Shown here: positions 15,601 through 22,834 of the stretch, one piece after another
Position numbering within the stretch: position 1 is the first letter of the stretch
How the letters are laid out: the number at the start of each line of letters is the position of its first letter
Assembly (NCBI RefSeq): GCF_000744105.1
Contig: NZ_JQLH01000001.1
Coordinates: 3,563,501-3,627,500, forward strand
DNA from: Maribacter forsetii DSM 18668
GTDB lineage: Bacteria; Bacteroidota; Bacteroidia; Flavobacteriales; Flavobacteriaceae
Length of the DNA stretch: 64,000 nt
Direction of reading: 5' to 3'
Notes under the pieces: model-generated
Told to the model about the DNA's origin: nothing
The model's database searches: none
What the model saw: the letters and a program-made list of their open reading frames with translations, nothing else
Made by a program: the position numbers and the translations under genes

Positions 15601-17734
15601 CAATGACGGTACGAATACTACTATTGCAGGTGCAGGTACTGCGGCTAGTCCGTACATTATTGCTGTTCCGGACAACTTGGACAACTCGGTAACCAACGAA
15701 ACGAACACGGCTTTTGCCTCCGCAACCAATACATTAACGATTACGGACAGTAATGGTGCTTTGGATGCCCCGATCGTAAACTCGAACGAACTGGATATCA
15801 CCGCTGGAGAAATCACTTCTACCATCAATGGTGTGACTTCCACTCCTATCACCCTTCCTGTTGCCGATGGATCGGAAACTTTGGTTACCGCAGGATCGGA
15901 CATCAGTGTTTCAGGTACAGGTGTAACCGGTGACCCTTATGTGGTTGCAAATACTTTTACAGAAATAGACGATAGCGTAACGAACGAAACAAACACGGCT
16001 TTTGCTTCTGCAACCAATACATTGACGATCACGGATAGTAATGGCGCTTTGGATGCTCCTATTGTAAATACGAATGAACTGGCTATTTCAGGTGGAGAAA
16101 TCACTTCTACCATCAATGGCGTGACTTCTACTCCTATCTCGCTTCCTGTTGCCGATGGATCTGAAACGGTTATCAATGACGGTACGAATACTACTATTGC
16201 AGGTGCAGGTACTGCGGCTAGTCCGTACACTATAGCTGTTCCGGATAACTTGGACAACTCGGTAACCAACGAAACGAACACGGCTTTTGCTTCCGCAACC
16301 AACACATTGACGATTACGGACAATAATGGTGCTTTGGATGCCCCAATCGTAAACTCGAACGAGCTGGCTATTTCAGGTGGAGAAATCACTTCTACTATCA
16401 ATGGCGTGGCTTCCACTCCTATCACTCTTCCTGTTGCCGATGGATCGGAAACAATTATCAACGATGGTACGAATACTACTATTGCCGGTGCAGGTACTGC
16501 GGCTAGTCCGTACACTATAGCTGTTCCGGATAACTTGGATAACTCGGTAACAAACGAACTTTCTGATTTAAGTTTAAGCGCTACCAATATTCTTACATTA
16601 ACGAATCCATTAACTGGATCTAATCAAGTTGATTTAAGCTCTATTTCTACGGACGATCAAACAGTAGAAATGTTTGCATTCAACGGTTCTACATTTGAAC
16701 TTTTACTAAAAATTGAAGATGATCCTACAACTCAGGTAGCAAATTTATCTTCTTTATACGCCGATGGTACTGAAACAGAAATTACAGCAGGTACCGGAAT
16801 AAGTATAACCGGAGATGGGTCGAGTACATTACCATACAATATCATTAACGATTTTACGGAAGTTGATGGTAGTATTACCAATGAAACAAATACAAGTTTT
16901 GCAACTGTTGATGTGGCAGGAGTTGACTACTTAAGAATATCTGATTCTAATGGAGACTTAGATGTTCCATTATCTGATTTATCACATACAGGTACAACAG
17001 GTTCTGTGTTTTTTGCAGGAGCCGATGGTAGACCAACTGAAAATAACAGTCAATTATTTTGGGACGCAACTAACAATAGGTTAAGTATAGGAAATCCATT
17101 ACTAGGAACAAATAAACTTACCGTAAATGGAACAACGAGAACTAGTGGATTAAACAACTCTGACGGTAGTACAACCCTACCTTCTTATAGATTTTCCGAT
17201 GATTCCGATACCGGTATTTACAGTCCTGCAGCCGATGAAATAGGCTTAGTTGTTGGTGAAATTGAAGCTTTAAAAGTTGAAGAAACTTCGGGGAATACTT
17301 CAGTAATAATAAACGAAACTTTAGAGTTAGAAGGTGCCGTATTAGATGAAAATGATTCACCTGGAACAGCTGGTCAAGTATTAACTTCAACAGCCACTGG
17401 TACTGAGTGGGTAAATTCTATGAGCCCTATTAAAGCTATTGGAAAAATAAGCTCTGCCGGTACTGTTACAAAAGCAACTGCTGGGGTTACCGTTACTAGA
17501 ATCAGCGTAGGTTACTATAGAGTAACACTACCCGCAGGTTCTGTTTCTGATGCAGATTATATCATTCAACTAACACAACCTGGTAGAGGTGGCGCCGGTA
17601 ATGACGACCCTGGCATCTCCTACTCCAACCAAACCGCAACAAGTTTTGAGGTTATCATCGGTGATAATGACAACGGCGGTACTGACCGATCAAGATTTGA
17701 TTCTGAATTTATGTTCACTGTTTTAGACCTATAA
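12659..17734 (+). CDS. Giant repetitive secreted fibre-like protein (cassette 2)
   Basis: A 1691-aa exported protein built like the one at 7687. In order: signal peptide (1-20, ending CANAQ); head domain (about 22-93: KIGENPNTINSASIVELES, VVYNTDTQCVHYYNG, WTNLCDG); a linker with DNGDGTYTYTNENG; five full and one partial copy of a 91-aa repeat (about 342-820); five copies of a 95-96-aa repeat (about 823-1298); a non-repeated stretch; then YRFSDDSDTGIYSPAADEIG, GTAGQVLTSTATGTEW and a C-terminal domain ending SEFMFTVLDL (about 1590-1691). Extremely rich in T, D, N, S, A and poor in Cys and aromatic residues, as expected for extended beta structures. No T9SS sorting domain is visible. It starts a three-gene operon (4-bp gaps). 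Function unknown; surface fibre or adhesin is an inference. Confidence 0.8.
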   Translation: MSTKFKFLLIFIITSFCANAQVKIGENPNTINSASIVELESTNKAFVLTRLTTAQMQAITPLNGAVVYNTDTQCVHYYNGLVWTNLCDGNSSSFSFTDNGDGTITLSNGEGNNVTFDGAPQTISTLADNGDGTYTYTNENGLETIIAIAETDNQNLQTDSTPGNISIDNGNAIAINVDDADADAQNEIQTLDYTSGVLTLSNDPNATTVDLSGFDQNAADDFSGSFNDLTDLPLNLDTDATDDFNTGISFDGTNLIVTDAGGDVSTDISGLAYDDTAIRADIDQNELDADNAIATVDTKIDDHILADEDTSSTNELSDISITGTTVTLTNAAAGATGVDLGNTFATDAEVATAISDSEALDLDKVIGNESVTALTFDGTTLTLDQDGAASETVDLSGVSTDDQKIDTFSLTGTTIAVSNEGDGEANKTIDLGTTFATDNELADAITASEALDLDKVIGNESVTALTFDGTTLTLDQDGAASETVDLSSVSTDDQKIDTFSLTGTTIAVSNEGDGEADKTIDLGNTFATDAEVATAISDSEALDLDKLIGNESVTALTFDGTTLTLDQDGAASETVDLSGVSTDDQKIDTFSLTGTTIAVSNEGDGEADKTIDLGTTFATDTELADAITASEALDLDKVIGNESVTALTFDGTTLTLDQDGAASETVDLSGVSTDDQKIDTFSLTGTTIAVSNEGDGEADKTIDLGNTFATDTEVATAISDSEALDLDKVIGNESVTGLTFDGTTLTLDQDGAASETVDLSGVSTDDQKIDTFSLTGTTIAVSNEGDGEADKTIDLGNTFATDTEVATAISDSEALDLDKDANNETNTAFASATNTLTITDSNGALTAPIVNSNELDITTGEITSTINGVASTPISLPVADGSETVINDGTNTTIAGAGTAASPYTIAVPDNLDNSVTNETNTAFASATNTLTITDSNGALDAPIVNTNELDITAGEITSTINGVASTPITLPVADGSETVINDGTNTTIAGAGTAASPYIIAVPDNLDNSVTNETNTAFASATNTLTITDSNGALDAPIVNSNELDITAGEITSTINGVTSTPITLPVADGSETLVTAGSDISVSGTGVTGDPYVVANTFTEIDDSVTNETNTAFASATNTLTITDSNGALDAPIVNTNELAISGGEITSTINGVTSTPISLPVADGSETVINDGTNTTIAGAGTAASPYTIAVPDNLDNSVTNETNTAFASATNTLTITDNNGALDAPIVNSNELAISGGEITSTINGVASTPITLPVADGSETIINDGTNTTIAGAGTAASPYTIAVPDNLDNSVTNELSDLSLSATNILTLTNPLTGSNQVDLSSISTDDQTVEMFAFNGSTFELLLKIEDDPTTQVANLSSLYADGTETEITAGTGISITGDGSSTLPYNIINDFTEVDGSITNETNTSFATVDVAGVDYLRISDSNGDLDVPLSDLSHTGTTGSVFFAGADGRPTENNSQLFWDATNNRLSIGNPLLGTNKLTVNGTTRTSGLNNSDGSTTLPSYRFSDDSDTGIYSPAADEIGLVVGEIEALKVEETSGNTSVIINETLELEGAVLDENDSPGTAGQVLTSTATGTEWVNSMSPIKAIGKISSAGTVTKATAGVTVTRISVGYYRVTLPAGSVSDADYIIQLTQPGRGGAGNDDPGISYSNQTATSFEVIIGDNDNGGTDRSRFDSEFMFTVLDL
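13682..15117 (+). repeat. 273-bp coding repeats, five complete and one partial, with dimeric higher order
   Basis: Units start at 13682, 13955, 14228, 14501, 14774 and 15047 (partial). Each has TFATD, then EALDLDKVIGNESVTALTFD, LTLDQDGAASETVDLSGVST, and SLTGTTIAVSNEGDGEA. Units 1, 3, 5 and 6 carry EVATAISDS; units 2 and 4 carry ELADAITAS. The alternation implies duplication of a 546-bp double unit. Confidence 0.93.
15125..16552 (+). repeat. 285-bp coding repeats, five copies
   Basis: Units start at 15125, 15410, 15695, 15983 and 16268 and encode NETNTAFASATNTLTIT..NGAL, PIVN-x-NEL, GEITSTINGV, LPVADGSET and (except unit 3) VINDGTNTTIAGAGTAASPY. Unit 3 is 96 codons and has a different second half (LVTAGSDISVSGTGVTGDPY). 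Copies are highly similar in DNA. Confidence 0.93.
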
Positions 17735-17738
17735 AAAA

Positions 17739-18392
17739 ATGAGATTAACAAAATACATTTTACTTTCTATCACTCTATTAATAGGGCTTATTGTAAATGC
17801 TCAGCTTGATAGCGGATTACTTGTAGGGTTAACGACAGGTACTACTACCAATATAAACGCAACAACAGATGCTGCCCAAGGCGCTTTGGTCTTTAATACA
17901 GATACAAATCAAGTCTATGTCTTTGATGGTACGTCATGGAGCCAAATGGGTCAGAAAACTATCTACACCGGTACGTTTAGAATTTCAGCAACAGGTGCGG
18001 TTTCCGTATCCGGAATTCCTTTTCAACCTTCATCTGTGTCATTTGTAGCTTATGCCAATATTGAAGATTTCGATATTAATGCGGACAACGGGACTAGAAA
18101 TAATGAAACCGGATTACCAAATGCCTACGGCAGTATGAAAGGATTTGCCAGAGATGACAATGGTAGCATTACAGAACAAGTAATCTTTAATGGTGGTAGC
18201 GGTAATTCAATTAATGATATATCTAGATATGCCTCTAGCACTCATAGTATCGGTTTACGCTATGCAAATCAAAATGGAGATAATCTAGGATTAACCACCG
18301 CTACTGTTACTAGTTTTAATGCTGACGGATTCAGTTTAAATACCGACAGTTATGCAGACGGAATTGTCGTAATATTTGAAGCACATAGATAA
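17739..18392 (+). CDS. Secreted protein with short fibre-head-like motif
   Basis: A 217-aa exported protein lying 4 bp after the giant gene and 4 bp before the CHU_C gene. It has a signal peptide (1-21, ending IVNAQ), then a short head-like segment (about 45-68: GALVFNTDTNQVYVFDGTSW) that matches the YNTDT...YDG..W pattern of both giant proteins, followed by a 140-residue beta-rich domain (TIYTGTFRISATGAVSV ... DGIVVIFEAHR) that I do not recognise. It has no counterpart in cassette 1. It may be a minor or tip subunit of the same structure; this is inference from position and the shared head. Confidence 0.8.
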   Translation: MRLTKYILLSITLLIGLIVNAQLDSGLLVGLTTGTTTNINATTDAAQGALVFNTDTNQVYVFDGTSWSQMGQKTIYTGTFRISATGAVSVSGIPFQPSSVSFVAYANIEDFDINADNGTRNNETGLPNAYGSMKGFARDDNGSITEQVIFNGGSGNSINDISRYASSTHSIGLRYANQNGDNLGLTTATVTSFNADGFSLNTDSYADGIVVIFEAHR

Positions 18393-18396
18393 AAAT

Positions 18397-19578
18397 ATGA
18401 AAAGATTATTGACCGCACTTTTTAGTATATGCGTTTTACTATGCTCTTTAAACAGCCATAGTCAAGATGCCGTTCATAATTATGGAAATATTCAGATCCA
18501 TGAAGACGGACTTGTTGGCTTTCACATGGATGTTATAAATAATGGAGCTTTTAACCAGAATAAAGGTTTAGTCGGTTTCTATTCTTTCGACAAAGCTTTA
18601 ACTATATCAGGTGGATCTAACCCGGTATTTTATGATTTTGAAGTTGCTGTAGATAATGACCTATATATTGACAATACGGTGGGAGTTCAAAATAACGCCA
18701 ACTTTATTGCCGGCGACATCAATACAACGAGAGCGGTATCCGAAGTAAATATCAATTTTTTAAACGACTCATTTTATGCTGGAGAATCAAACAACACAAA
18801 AATTGATGGTTATGCTGCCATAGGCAAGAAGTCCGAATTTACGTTTCCTATAGGTCAATTTGATAAAATACGTCCTTTGACTATTGAATCAACCAGTGCT
18901 AACGATTATGCAAAATCTGCTTATTATTATGAAGACCCTAATACACCAAGCCAATTCAATACTAGTTTCAACACATTCATAAAGGAAAATGAAGCATTAT
19001 CAATTAGTGAATATGAATTTTGGCATTTAGAAAGTACCGTACCCTCAAAAGTGACCTTAACTTGGGACGAGGAAAGTAATGCTTACCTATTTGGTGAGAC
19101 CATTTCAGAAATAAAAGTTGTAGGGTGGAGTATAATCGATAAAATTTGGGTGGATCTAGGTAATACTAATGTTGAAGGTAATTTTGCTTATGGCTCGGTT
19201 ACATCTGAAGAATTTGTACCTAGCGATTATGAAATTATAACTATTGGCGGAAATTCCGATATTATTGAAACGCTGGATAATATCACTTTAGATAATTATT
19301 ACATGACACCAAACGGCGATGGTATCAATGATTTTTTAGAGATTGAAGGCATTGAGAATTCACCTAATAATTCTTTACAAATTTATAATAGATATGGAAG
19401 ATTGGTTTTCTCCATGGATAATTATAACGATGAATTTATAGGCATATCCAATGTAAACGGGGTCGTTGCCAGAAATACAGGTTTACCTTCTGGAATTTAC
19501 TTCTATATTGTAAACTTAGCTGATTTAGACTTTAAACATCAAGGATATTTATACCTTACTACTTACGAAGAAAATTGA
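18397..19578 (+). CDS. T9SS type-B sorted protein with gliding-motility-type (CHU_C) C-terminal domain, paralogue
   Basis: A 393-aa exported protein and paralogue of the one at 11256. ATG at 18397 gives a clean signal peptide (MKRLLTALFSICVLLCSLNS) and a 4-bp gap; a TTG at 18376 would overlap the previous gene and is rejected. The N-terminal part begins VHNYGNIQIHEDGLVGFHMD, parallel to NNGNLRIHQGGQIGFHT of the paralogue; the middle has YEFWHLESTVPSKVTLTWDE; the CHU_C domain (about 305-393) has TPNGDGINDFLEIEGIE, LQIYNRYGRLVFS, GLPSGIYFYIVNL and HQGYLYLTT. Predicted surface protein secreted by T9SS. It closes the second cassette. Confidence 0.9.
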   Translation: MKRLLTALFSICVLLCSLNSHSQDAVHNYGNIQIHEDGLVGFHMDVINNGAFNQNKGLVGFYSFDKALTISGGSNPVFYDFEVAVDNDLYIDNTVGVQNNANFIAGDINTTRAVSEVNINFLNDSFYAGESNNTKIDGYAAIGKKSEFTFPIGQFDKIRPLTIESTSANDYAKSAYYYEDPNTPSQFNTSFNTFIKENEALSISEYEFWHLESTVPSKVTLTWDEESNAYLFGETISEIKVVGWSIIDKIWVDLGNTNVEGNFAYGSVTSEEFVPSDYEIITIGGNSDIIETLDNITLDNYYMTPNGDGINDFLEIEGIENSPNNSLQIYNRYGRLVFSMDNYNDEFIGISNVNGVVARNTGLPSGIYFYIVNLADLDFKHQGYLYLTTYEEN

Positions 19579-19707
19579 TGTTAAATTCTATTCAGCTCAA
19601 TATTTATTACATTTACTTTAAGATTGTATGATTTTCAACTTCAAGAAGTTTTTCTCTTCTGATTTAGTTTGGCAAATCTTTTGCAATTAATAACACAACA
19701 TTCAATT

Positions 19708-20442
19708 ATGCAGAGAAGAACATTTATCAATAGAAGTAGTTCGGCAGCTTTAGCTCTTGCCTTAGCCCCTAATTTCTTTATTCAAGAAGAAACCGAGTAC
19801 GGTATTTTAGAATTAATGGGTAAAGAAGACATTAAGTTGTACGGTAAAGACATTAACCTACGAAAAGAAGCTCATGATGCTTTTCTAGAAATGAAGAAGG
19901 CTGCGTATAAAGATGGTATCGATCTAAAAATAGTTTCAAGTTTTAGAAGTTATGATAGACAAGCTGCTATTTTTGAGCGTAAGTATTTAAAATATACAGA
20001 TGATGATGGCATGAACCCTACAGATGCTATCAATAAAATTATAGAATACTCTACCATACCTGGTACTAGCAGACACCATTGGGGTACTGATATTGATGTT
20101 GTAGATGGCTACAGAAAGGTAGATGGCGACGTGCTTGTACCGCACAAGTATGAAGGTGATGGACCTTACGTAGATTTTAAAAAGTGGATGGATGAAAATT
20201 CCGAAACGTACGGGTTCTTCCTAGTATATACCAATGAGCCTAAAAGAAGAGGTTTTAAGTATGAACCCTGGCATTATAGCTACGCCCCTTTATCTATACC
20301 AATGTTAGAACAATTTAGAAGTAAAAATGTTGCTTCAATTATAATTAGAGAAGATTATTATGGTGCCGAGCATTTTACGATGAACTTTTTAAAATCATAC
20401 ATTCAAAATAATATATTAGACATCAATAGAAGCTTATTATAA
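19708..20442 (+). CDS. LAS/M15B (VanY-like) D-alanyl-D-alanine carboxypeptidase with Tat signal
   Basis: A 244-aa zinc peptidase that is expected to trim peptidoglycan stem peptides in the periplasm. ATG at 19708 is preferred over an upstream TTG at 19669 because it gives the N-terminus MQRRTFINRSSSAALALALA, a twin-arginine (RRTFI) export signal. The catalytic zinc motif S-x-H-x-x-G-T-D-x-D is at 121-130 (SRHHWGTDID) and the second histidine motif EPWH is at 186-189; His123, Asp130 and His189 are the likely ligands. SSFRSYDRQ (77-85) is the substrate-side signature. Length and motifs are normal for the family. Followed 39 bp later by an M48 peptidase. Confidence 0.9.
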   Translation: MQRRTFINRSSSAALALALAPNFFIQEETEYGILELMGKEDIKLYGKDINLRKEAHDAFLEMKKAAYKDGIDLKIVSSFRSYDRQAAIFERKYLKYTDDDGMNPTDAINKIIEYSTIPGTSRHHWGTDIDVVDGYRKVDGDVLVPHKYEGDGPYVDFKKWMDENSETYGFFLVYTNEPKRRGFKYEPWHYSYAPLSIPMLEQFRSKNVASIIIREDYYGAEHFTMNFLKSYIQNNILDINRSLL

Positions 20443-20481
20443 GCATTTCGTACATTAGAACCTGTACTATAACACATTACC

Positions 20482-21252
20482 ATGAGAAGAGGAAGTTGGA
20501 AAATTAGAATATTTATCGGTTTGGCGATAGTTGCCTTTGCATTTATTCAAAAATGCAGTAATACCGAAGAGAACCCATACACGGGTCGCTCGCAACATAT
20601 CACCATGACTTCTGATCAAGAAATTGCTATTGGTTTACAAAGTGCCCCAGAAATGGCACAACAACATGGCGGACTCTACCCTGACCAACGTTTACAATCT
20701 TTTGTTGAATCTGTAGGCAATAAATTAGTTGAAAATAGTATTGCAAGAGAAACTCCATACCAGTACGATTTTCATTTACTGGCCGATGACCAGACCATAA
20801 ATGCCTTTGCCTTACCAGGCGGGCAGTGTTTTATCACCTATGCTTTATTTTCCCAACTTAATGAAGCACAACTAGCCGGAGTTCTTGGTCATGAGATCGG
20901 TCATGTAATAGGTAGGCATTCCGCAGAAAGAATTGCAGACAGCCAAACATGGCAAACCGCTACTATGGGCGCCACAGTCGGTGCCGGTGACATGGGTAGC
21001 ATTTTAGGTAGCATTGGCCAGAATACACTATTAAAAAATGGACGTGGAGATGAATTGGAAAGTGACGAACTAGGTGTACTATTTATGATTCAATCTGGTT
21101 ATGATCCTTATGAAATGATCAAGGTCATGGAAATTTTAAAAGCTGCTGGCGGACCAAATCGTACTCCTGAGTTTCAAAGCACCCATCCCGACCCTGAAAA
21201 TAGAATTGAAAAAATCAAGGAAGCTATAAACAAATACAAAAACCAAGGTTAA
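20482..21252 (+). CDS. M48 family metallopeptidase
   Basis: A 256-aa membrane-associated or periplasmic zinc protease of the M48 family (BepA/LoiP/YcaL-like quality-control proteases). Seen: an N-terminal hydrophobic segment (9-22) followed by Cys25 (a poor lipobox, so either anchor or lipoprotein), the HEXXH motif HEIGH at 137-141 within LGHEIGHVIGRHSAERI, and the third ligand Glu193 in ELESDELG. The C-terminal STHPDPENRIEKI is also typical. Envelope protein quality control is the likely role. It lies 39 bp downstream of the LAS peptidase on the same strand and may be co-transcribed. Confidence 0.92.
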   Translation: MRRGSWKIRIFIGLAIVAFAFIQKCSNTEENPYTGRSQHITMTSDQEIAIGLQSAPEMAQQHGGLYPDQRLQSFVESVGNKLVENSIARETPYQYDFHLLADDQTINAFALPGGQCFITYALFSQLNEAQLAGVLGHEIGHVIGRHSAERIADSQTWQTATMGATVGAGDMGSILGSIGQNTLLKNGRGDELESDELGVLFMIQSGYDPYEMIKVMEILKAAGGPNRTPEFQSTHPDPENRIEKIKEAINKYKNQG

Positions 21253-21296
21253 TCGGTTTTTTTGTACAGTTGGTCTAGACGACTCTATACAGTACA

Positions 21297-21304
21297 TATA
21301 TTTG
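21297..21304 (+). promoter_or_regulatory. Promoter -7 box TATATTTG
   Basis: Exact TAnnTTTG match; a TTG at 21270-21272 lies 24 bp upstream, a little long. It would give a leader of about 80 nt for the 55-aa gene at 21388. An inverted repeat GTACA...TGTAC (about 21292-21309) surrounds the box and may be an operator. Motif-based only. Confidence 0.45.
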
Positions 21305-21387
21305 TGTACATTTGGGGAAGTCCCAAGCTTATTTTGCCATTTATGATTGCCTTTATAGCTATGATTTAATCATAGAAGAACACTATA

Positions 21388-21555
21388 ATGGGAACAATTA
21401 CACATTTTAGAAACTTATACGTGCAGGCGTTTGAGAACTGTAGACCAATAATATTGGTTACATTTTTAAAGGTCTACTCAGTATTTTGTGCCCTAATGAT
21501 ATTTTTGGCACTGTATGCATTTGTTGTTAGAGCAGCAAATGGATTTGATTTTTAA
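21388..21555 (+). CDS. Small membrane protein, DUF6747-like
   Basis: A 55-aa protein too short for most gene finders' defaults. It reads MGTITHFRNLYVQAF, a polar stretch with one Cys, then one transmembrane helix (VFCALMIFLALYAFVVRAAN) and ends GFDF. The length and the helix ending in A-x-x-GF agree with the small flavobacterial family DUF6747 as I remember it. It has its own promoter candidate at 21297 and lies alone between an M48 protease (+) and an ankyrin gene (-). Inner-membrane location is predicted; function unknown. The gene fills an otherwise empty 408-bp interval. Confidence 0.7.
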   Translation: MGTITHFRNLYVQAFENCRPIILVTFLKVYSVFCALMIFLALYAFVVRAANGFDF

Positions 21556-21609
21556 TTCGTTTTTACTCTTTTACCTGAACACTATTTGGAGTAGAATTAT
21601 TAGTATTAA

Positions 21610-21641
21610 AAAAGGCCCATTGAAATTTCAATGAGCCTTTT
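21610..21641 (-). terminator. Terminator between convergent genes
   Basis: AAAAGGC-x-CATTGAAA / TTTCAATG-x-GCCTTTT, with one position that is a G-U wobble on the minus strand and a mismatch on the plus strand. It lies 19 bp past the stop of the ankyrin gene at 21661 and is flanked by A/T runs on both sides, so it may also stop the small plus-strand gene. Confidence 0.78.
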
Positions 21642-21660
21642 CTATTTGTATAAAACAAAA

Positions 21661-22047
21661 TTATGAATCTTGCTTAATAACATCTAACACATCTTTTGCG
21701 TTCGACATTTTCGCATAGTCTTTTGCTGTATAACCCTGGTCGCTTTTAATATTGAGGTTGGCACCGTTCAACAATAAAACCTTTAATATCTCTGCCTTAT
21801 TATATCTAGCGGCATACATTGCCGGTGTTAGACCTAGAGATTTTTCATTTGTCTTTTCTCCTAAAGCCAACAAACTTCTTACTTGGTCTACATCACCCTT
21901 CATAACTGCCTTGCATAACGAATTGATTTCATCATTAACAGAAACAGATATTGATTCGTTTAAATTGATTAGATCATTACTATTTGCATAAACACTGCTA
22001 AATGCAAATGCGCTAATGAATAACAAAATTGAAATTGATTTTTTCAT
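21661..22047 (-). CDS. Exported ankyrin-repeat protein (paralogue 1)
   Basis: A 128-aa protein with a signal peptide (1-21, ending SVYAN) and about two and a half ankyrin repeats (residues 40-125: LCKAVMKGDVDQVRSLLALG, SLGLTPAMYAARYNKAEILK, VLLLNGANLNIKSDQGYTAK, DYAKMSN). Ankyrin repeats mediate protein contacts; no enzyme domain is present. It is exported, so it should act in the periplasm. The gene at 22245 encodes a close paralogue on the same strand, 197 bp upstream, each with its own terminator. The role is unknown; similar small periplasmic ankyrin proteins are often near stress or catalase genes, but not here. Confidence 0.88.
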   Translation of the reverse strand: MKKSISILLFISAFAFSSVYANSNDLINLNESISVSVNDEINSLCKAVMKGDVDQVRSLLALGEKTNEKSLGLTPAMYAARYNKAEILKVLLLNGANLNIKSDQGYTAKDYAKMSNAKDVLDVIKQDS

Positions 22048-22162
22048 AATATTTACGTTGTTTTGATTAATGATTTTAATAATAACGTAAATTTACATAT
22101 ACAATTATGTTAATAACACCGTTTTAAGAAAGAAATAGTAAATATTTAACAATTGAAAAAAT

Positions 22163-22207
22163 TAAAAAAAACCTATGCCCCGATTTTAAAATAAATTAAG
22201 ACATAGG
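22163..22207 (-). terminator. Terminator after ankyrin paralogue 2
   Basis: On the minus strand, CCTATGTC pairs with GGCATAGG (one G-U) around a 20-nt AT-rich loop, followed by eight T. It lies 38 bp past the stop of the gene at 22245. Confidence 0.7.
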
Positions 22208-22244
22208 ATATAATATTCACAAAATGAAATCGACTAAAGCAGAC

Positions 22245-22640
22245 TTAGCTTCCTACTGCTGTTTCAATTAATTCTAGAGCCTCTGTTGCATTAGATAATT
22301 CAGCATAACGCTTTGCAGTATGCCCATGACTACTCTGCATCTTTAGATCGGCTCCATTTTCAATTAAGACCTCTAATATTTCAACCTTATTGTAACGTGC
22401 AGCAAACATTGCAGGGGTCATTCCCAAAGATTTTTGATTTACATCTTCACCCAAATCTATTAAACGATTAACGGTTTCTAAATCGCCCTTTATTACAGCT
22501 TTACAAAATGAGCTGATATCAACTCTTGATACGAGGTCAATTTCTGTTGTTGTTTTTGAACGATTTACAGTCTCTGCAGCCATAACTGTTGAGCCTACGG
22601 TAAGTGCTACCATAGCCAATGTAAGAATTACTTTTTTCAT
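22245..22640 (-). CDS. Exported ankyrin-repeat protein (paralogue 2)
   Basis: A 131-aa paralogue of the gene at 21661. ATG at 22638-22640 is chosen because it begins the signal peptide MKKVILTLAMVALTVGS; a TTG at 22719 would add a polar 27-residue leader and is rejected. The ankyrin region (about 43-125) includes FCKAVIKGDLETVNRLIDLG, SLGMTPAMFAARYNKVEILE, VLIENGADLKMQSSHGHTAK and RYAELSN. The two proteins align over their full length, so this is a local tandem duplication that has diverged. Periplasmic protein-binding role inferred. Confidence 0.88.
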   Translation of the reverse strand: MKKVILTLAMVALTVGSTVMAAETVNRSKTTTEIDLVSRVDISSFCKAVIKGDLETVNRLIDLGEDVNQKSLGMTPAMFAARYNKVEILEVLIENGADLKMQSSHGHTAKRYAELSNATEALELIETAVGS

Positions 22641-22834
22641 GATGATTGATTTTAATTGATGAGTACAATAGCGTACAATTAAAAGACGCCGATCAGCACA
22701 AATTGTTTCATCCTTTAACAATGTTATAACTAAACTTTAACAAATAAATCTTCACCCAAACTACAAAAATGTTGCGATACACCATCAAATCAAAAAAGGT
22801 ATGTAAACTAGTAGCTTAACTTGGCAGAACATAG

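Noticed and set aside
13507..16587. Long open frames on the minus strand (418, 333 and 216 aa) inside the 1691-aa gene
   Set aside because: They mirror the coding repeats: the repeated codons lack stops in the reverse frame, so each copy adds length. Their content (S, A, V and K rich) follows from the sense codons, and they have no start signals or known domains.
7687..17734. Prophage tail-fibre genes
   Set aside because: The head and C-terminal parts resemble tail-fibre proteins, but there are no capsid, terminase, integrase or lysis genes, and both giant proteins have Sec signal peptides and T9SS partners.
18376..18396. TTG start for the second CHU_C protein
   Set aside because: It would overlap the previous gene and put charged residues before the signal peptide; ATG 18397 is better.
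22641..22721. N-terminal extension of the ankyrin paralogue from a TTG
   Set aside because: It would hide the signal peptide behind 27 polar residues.
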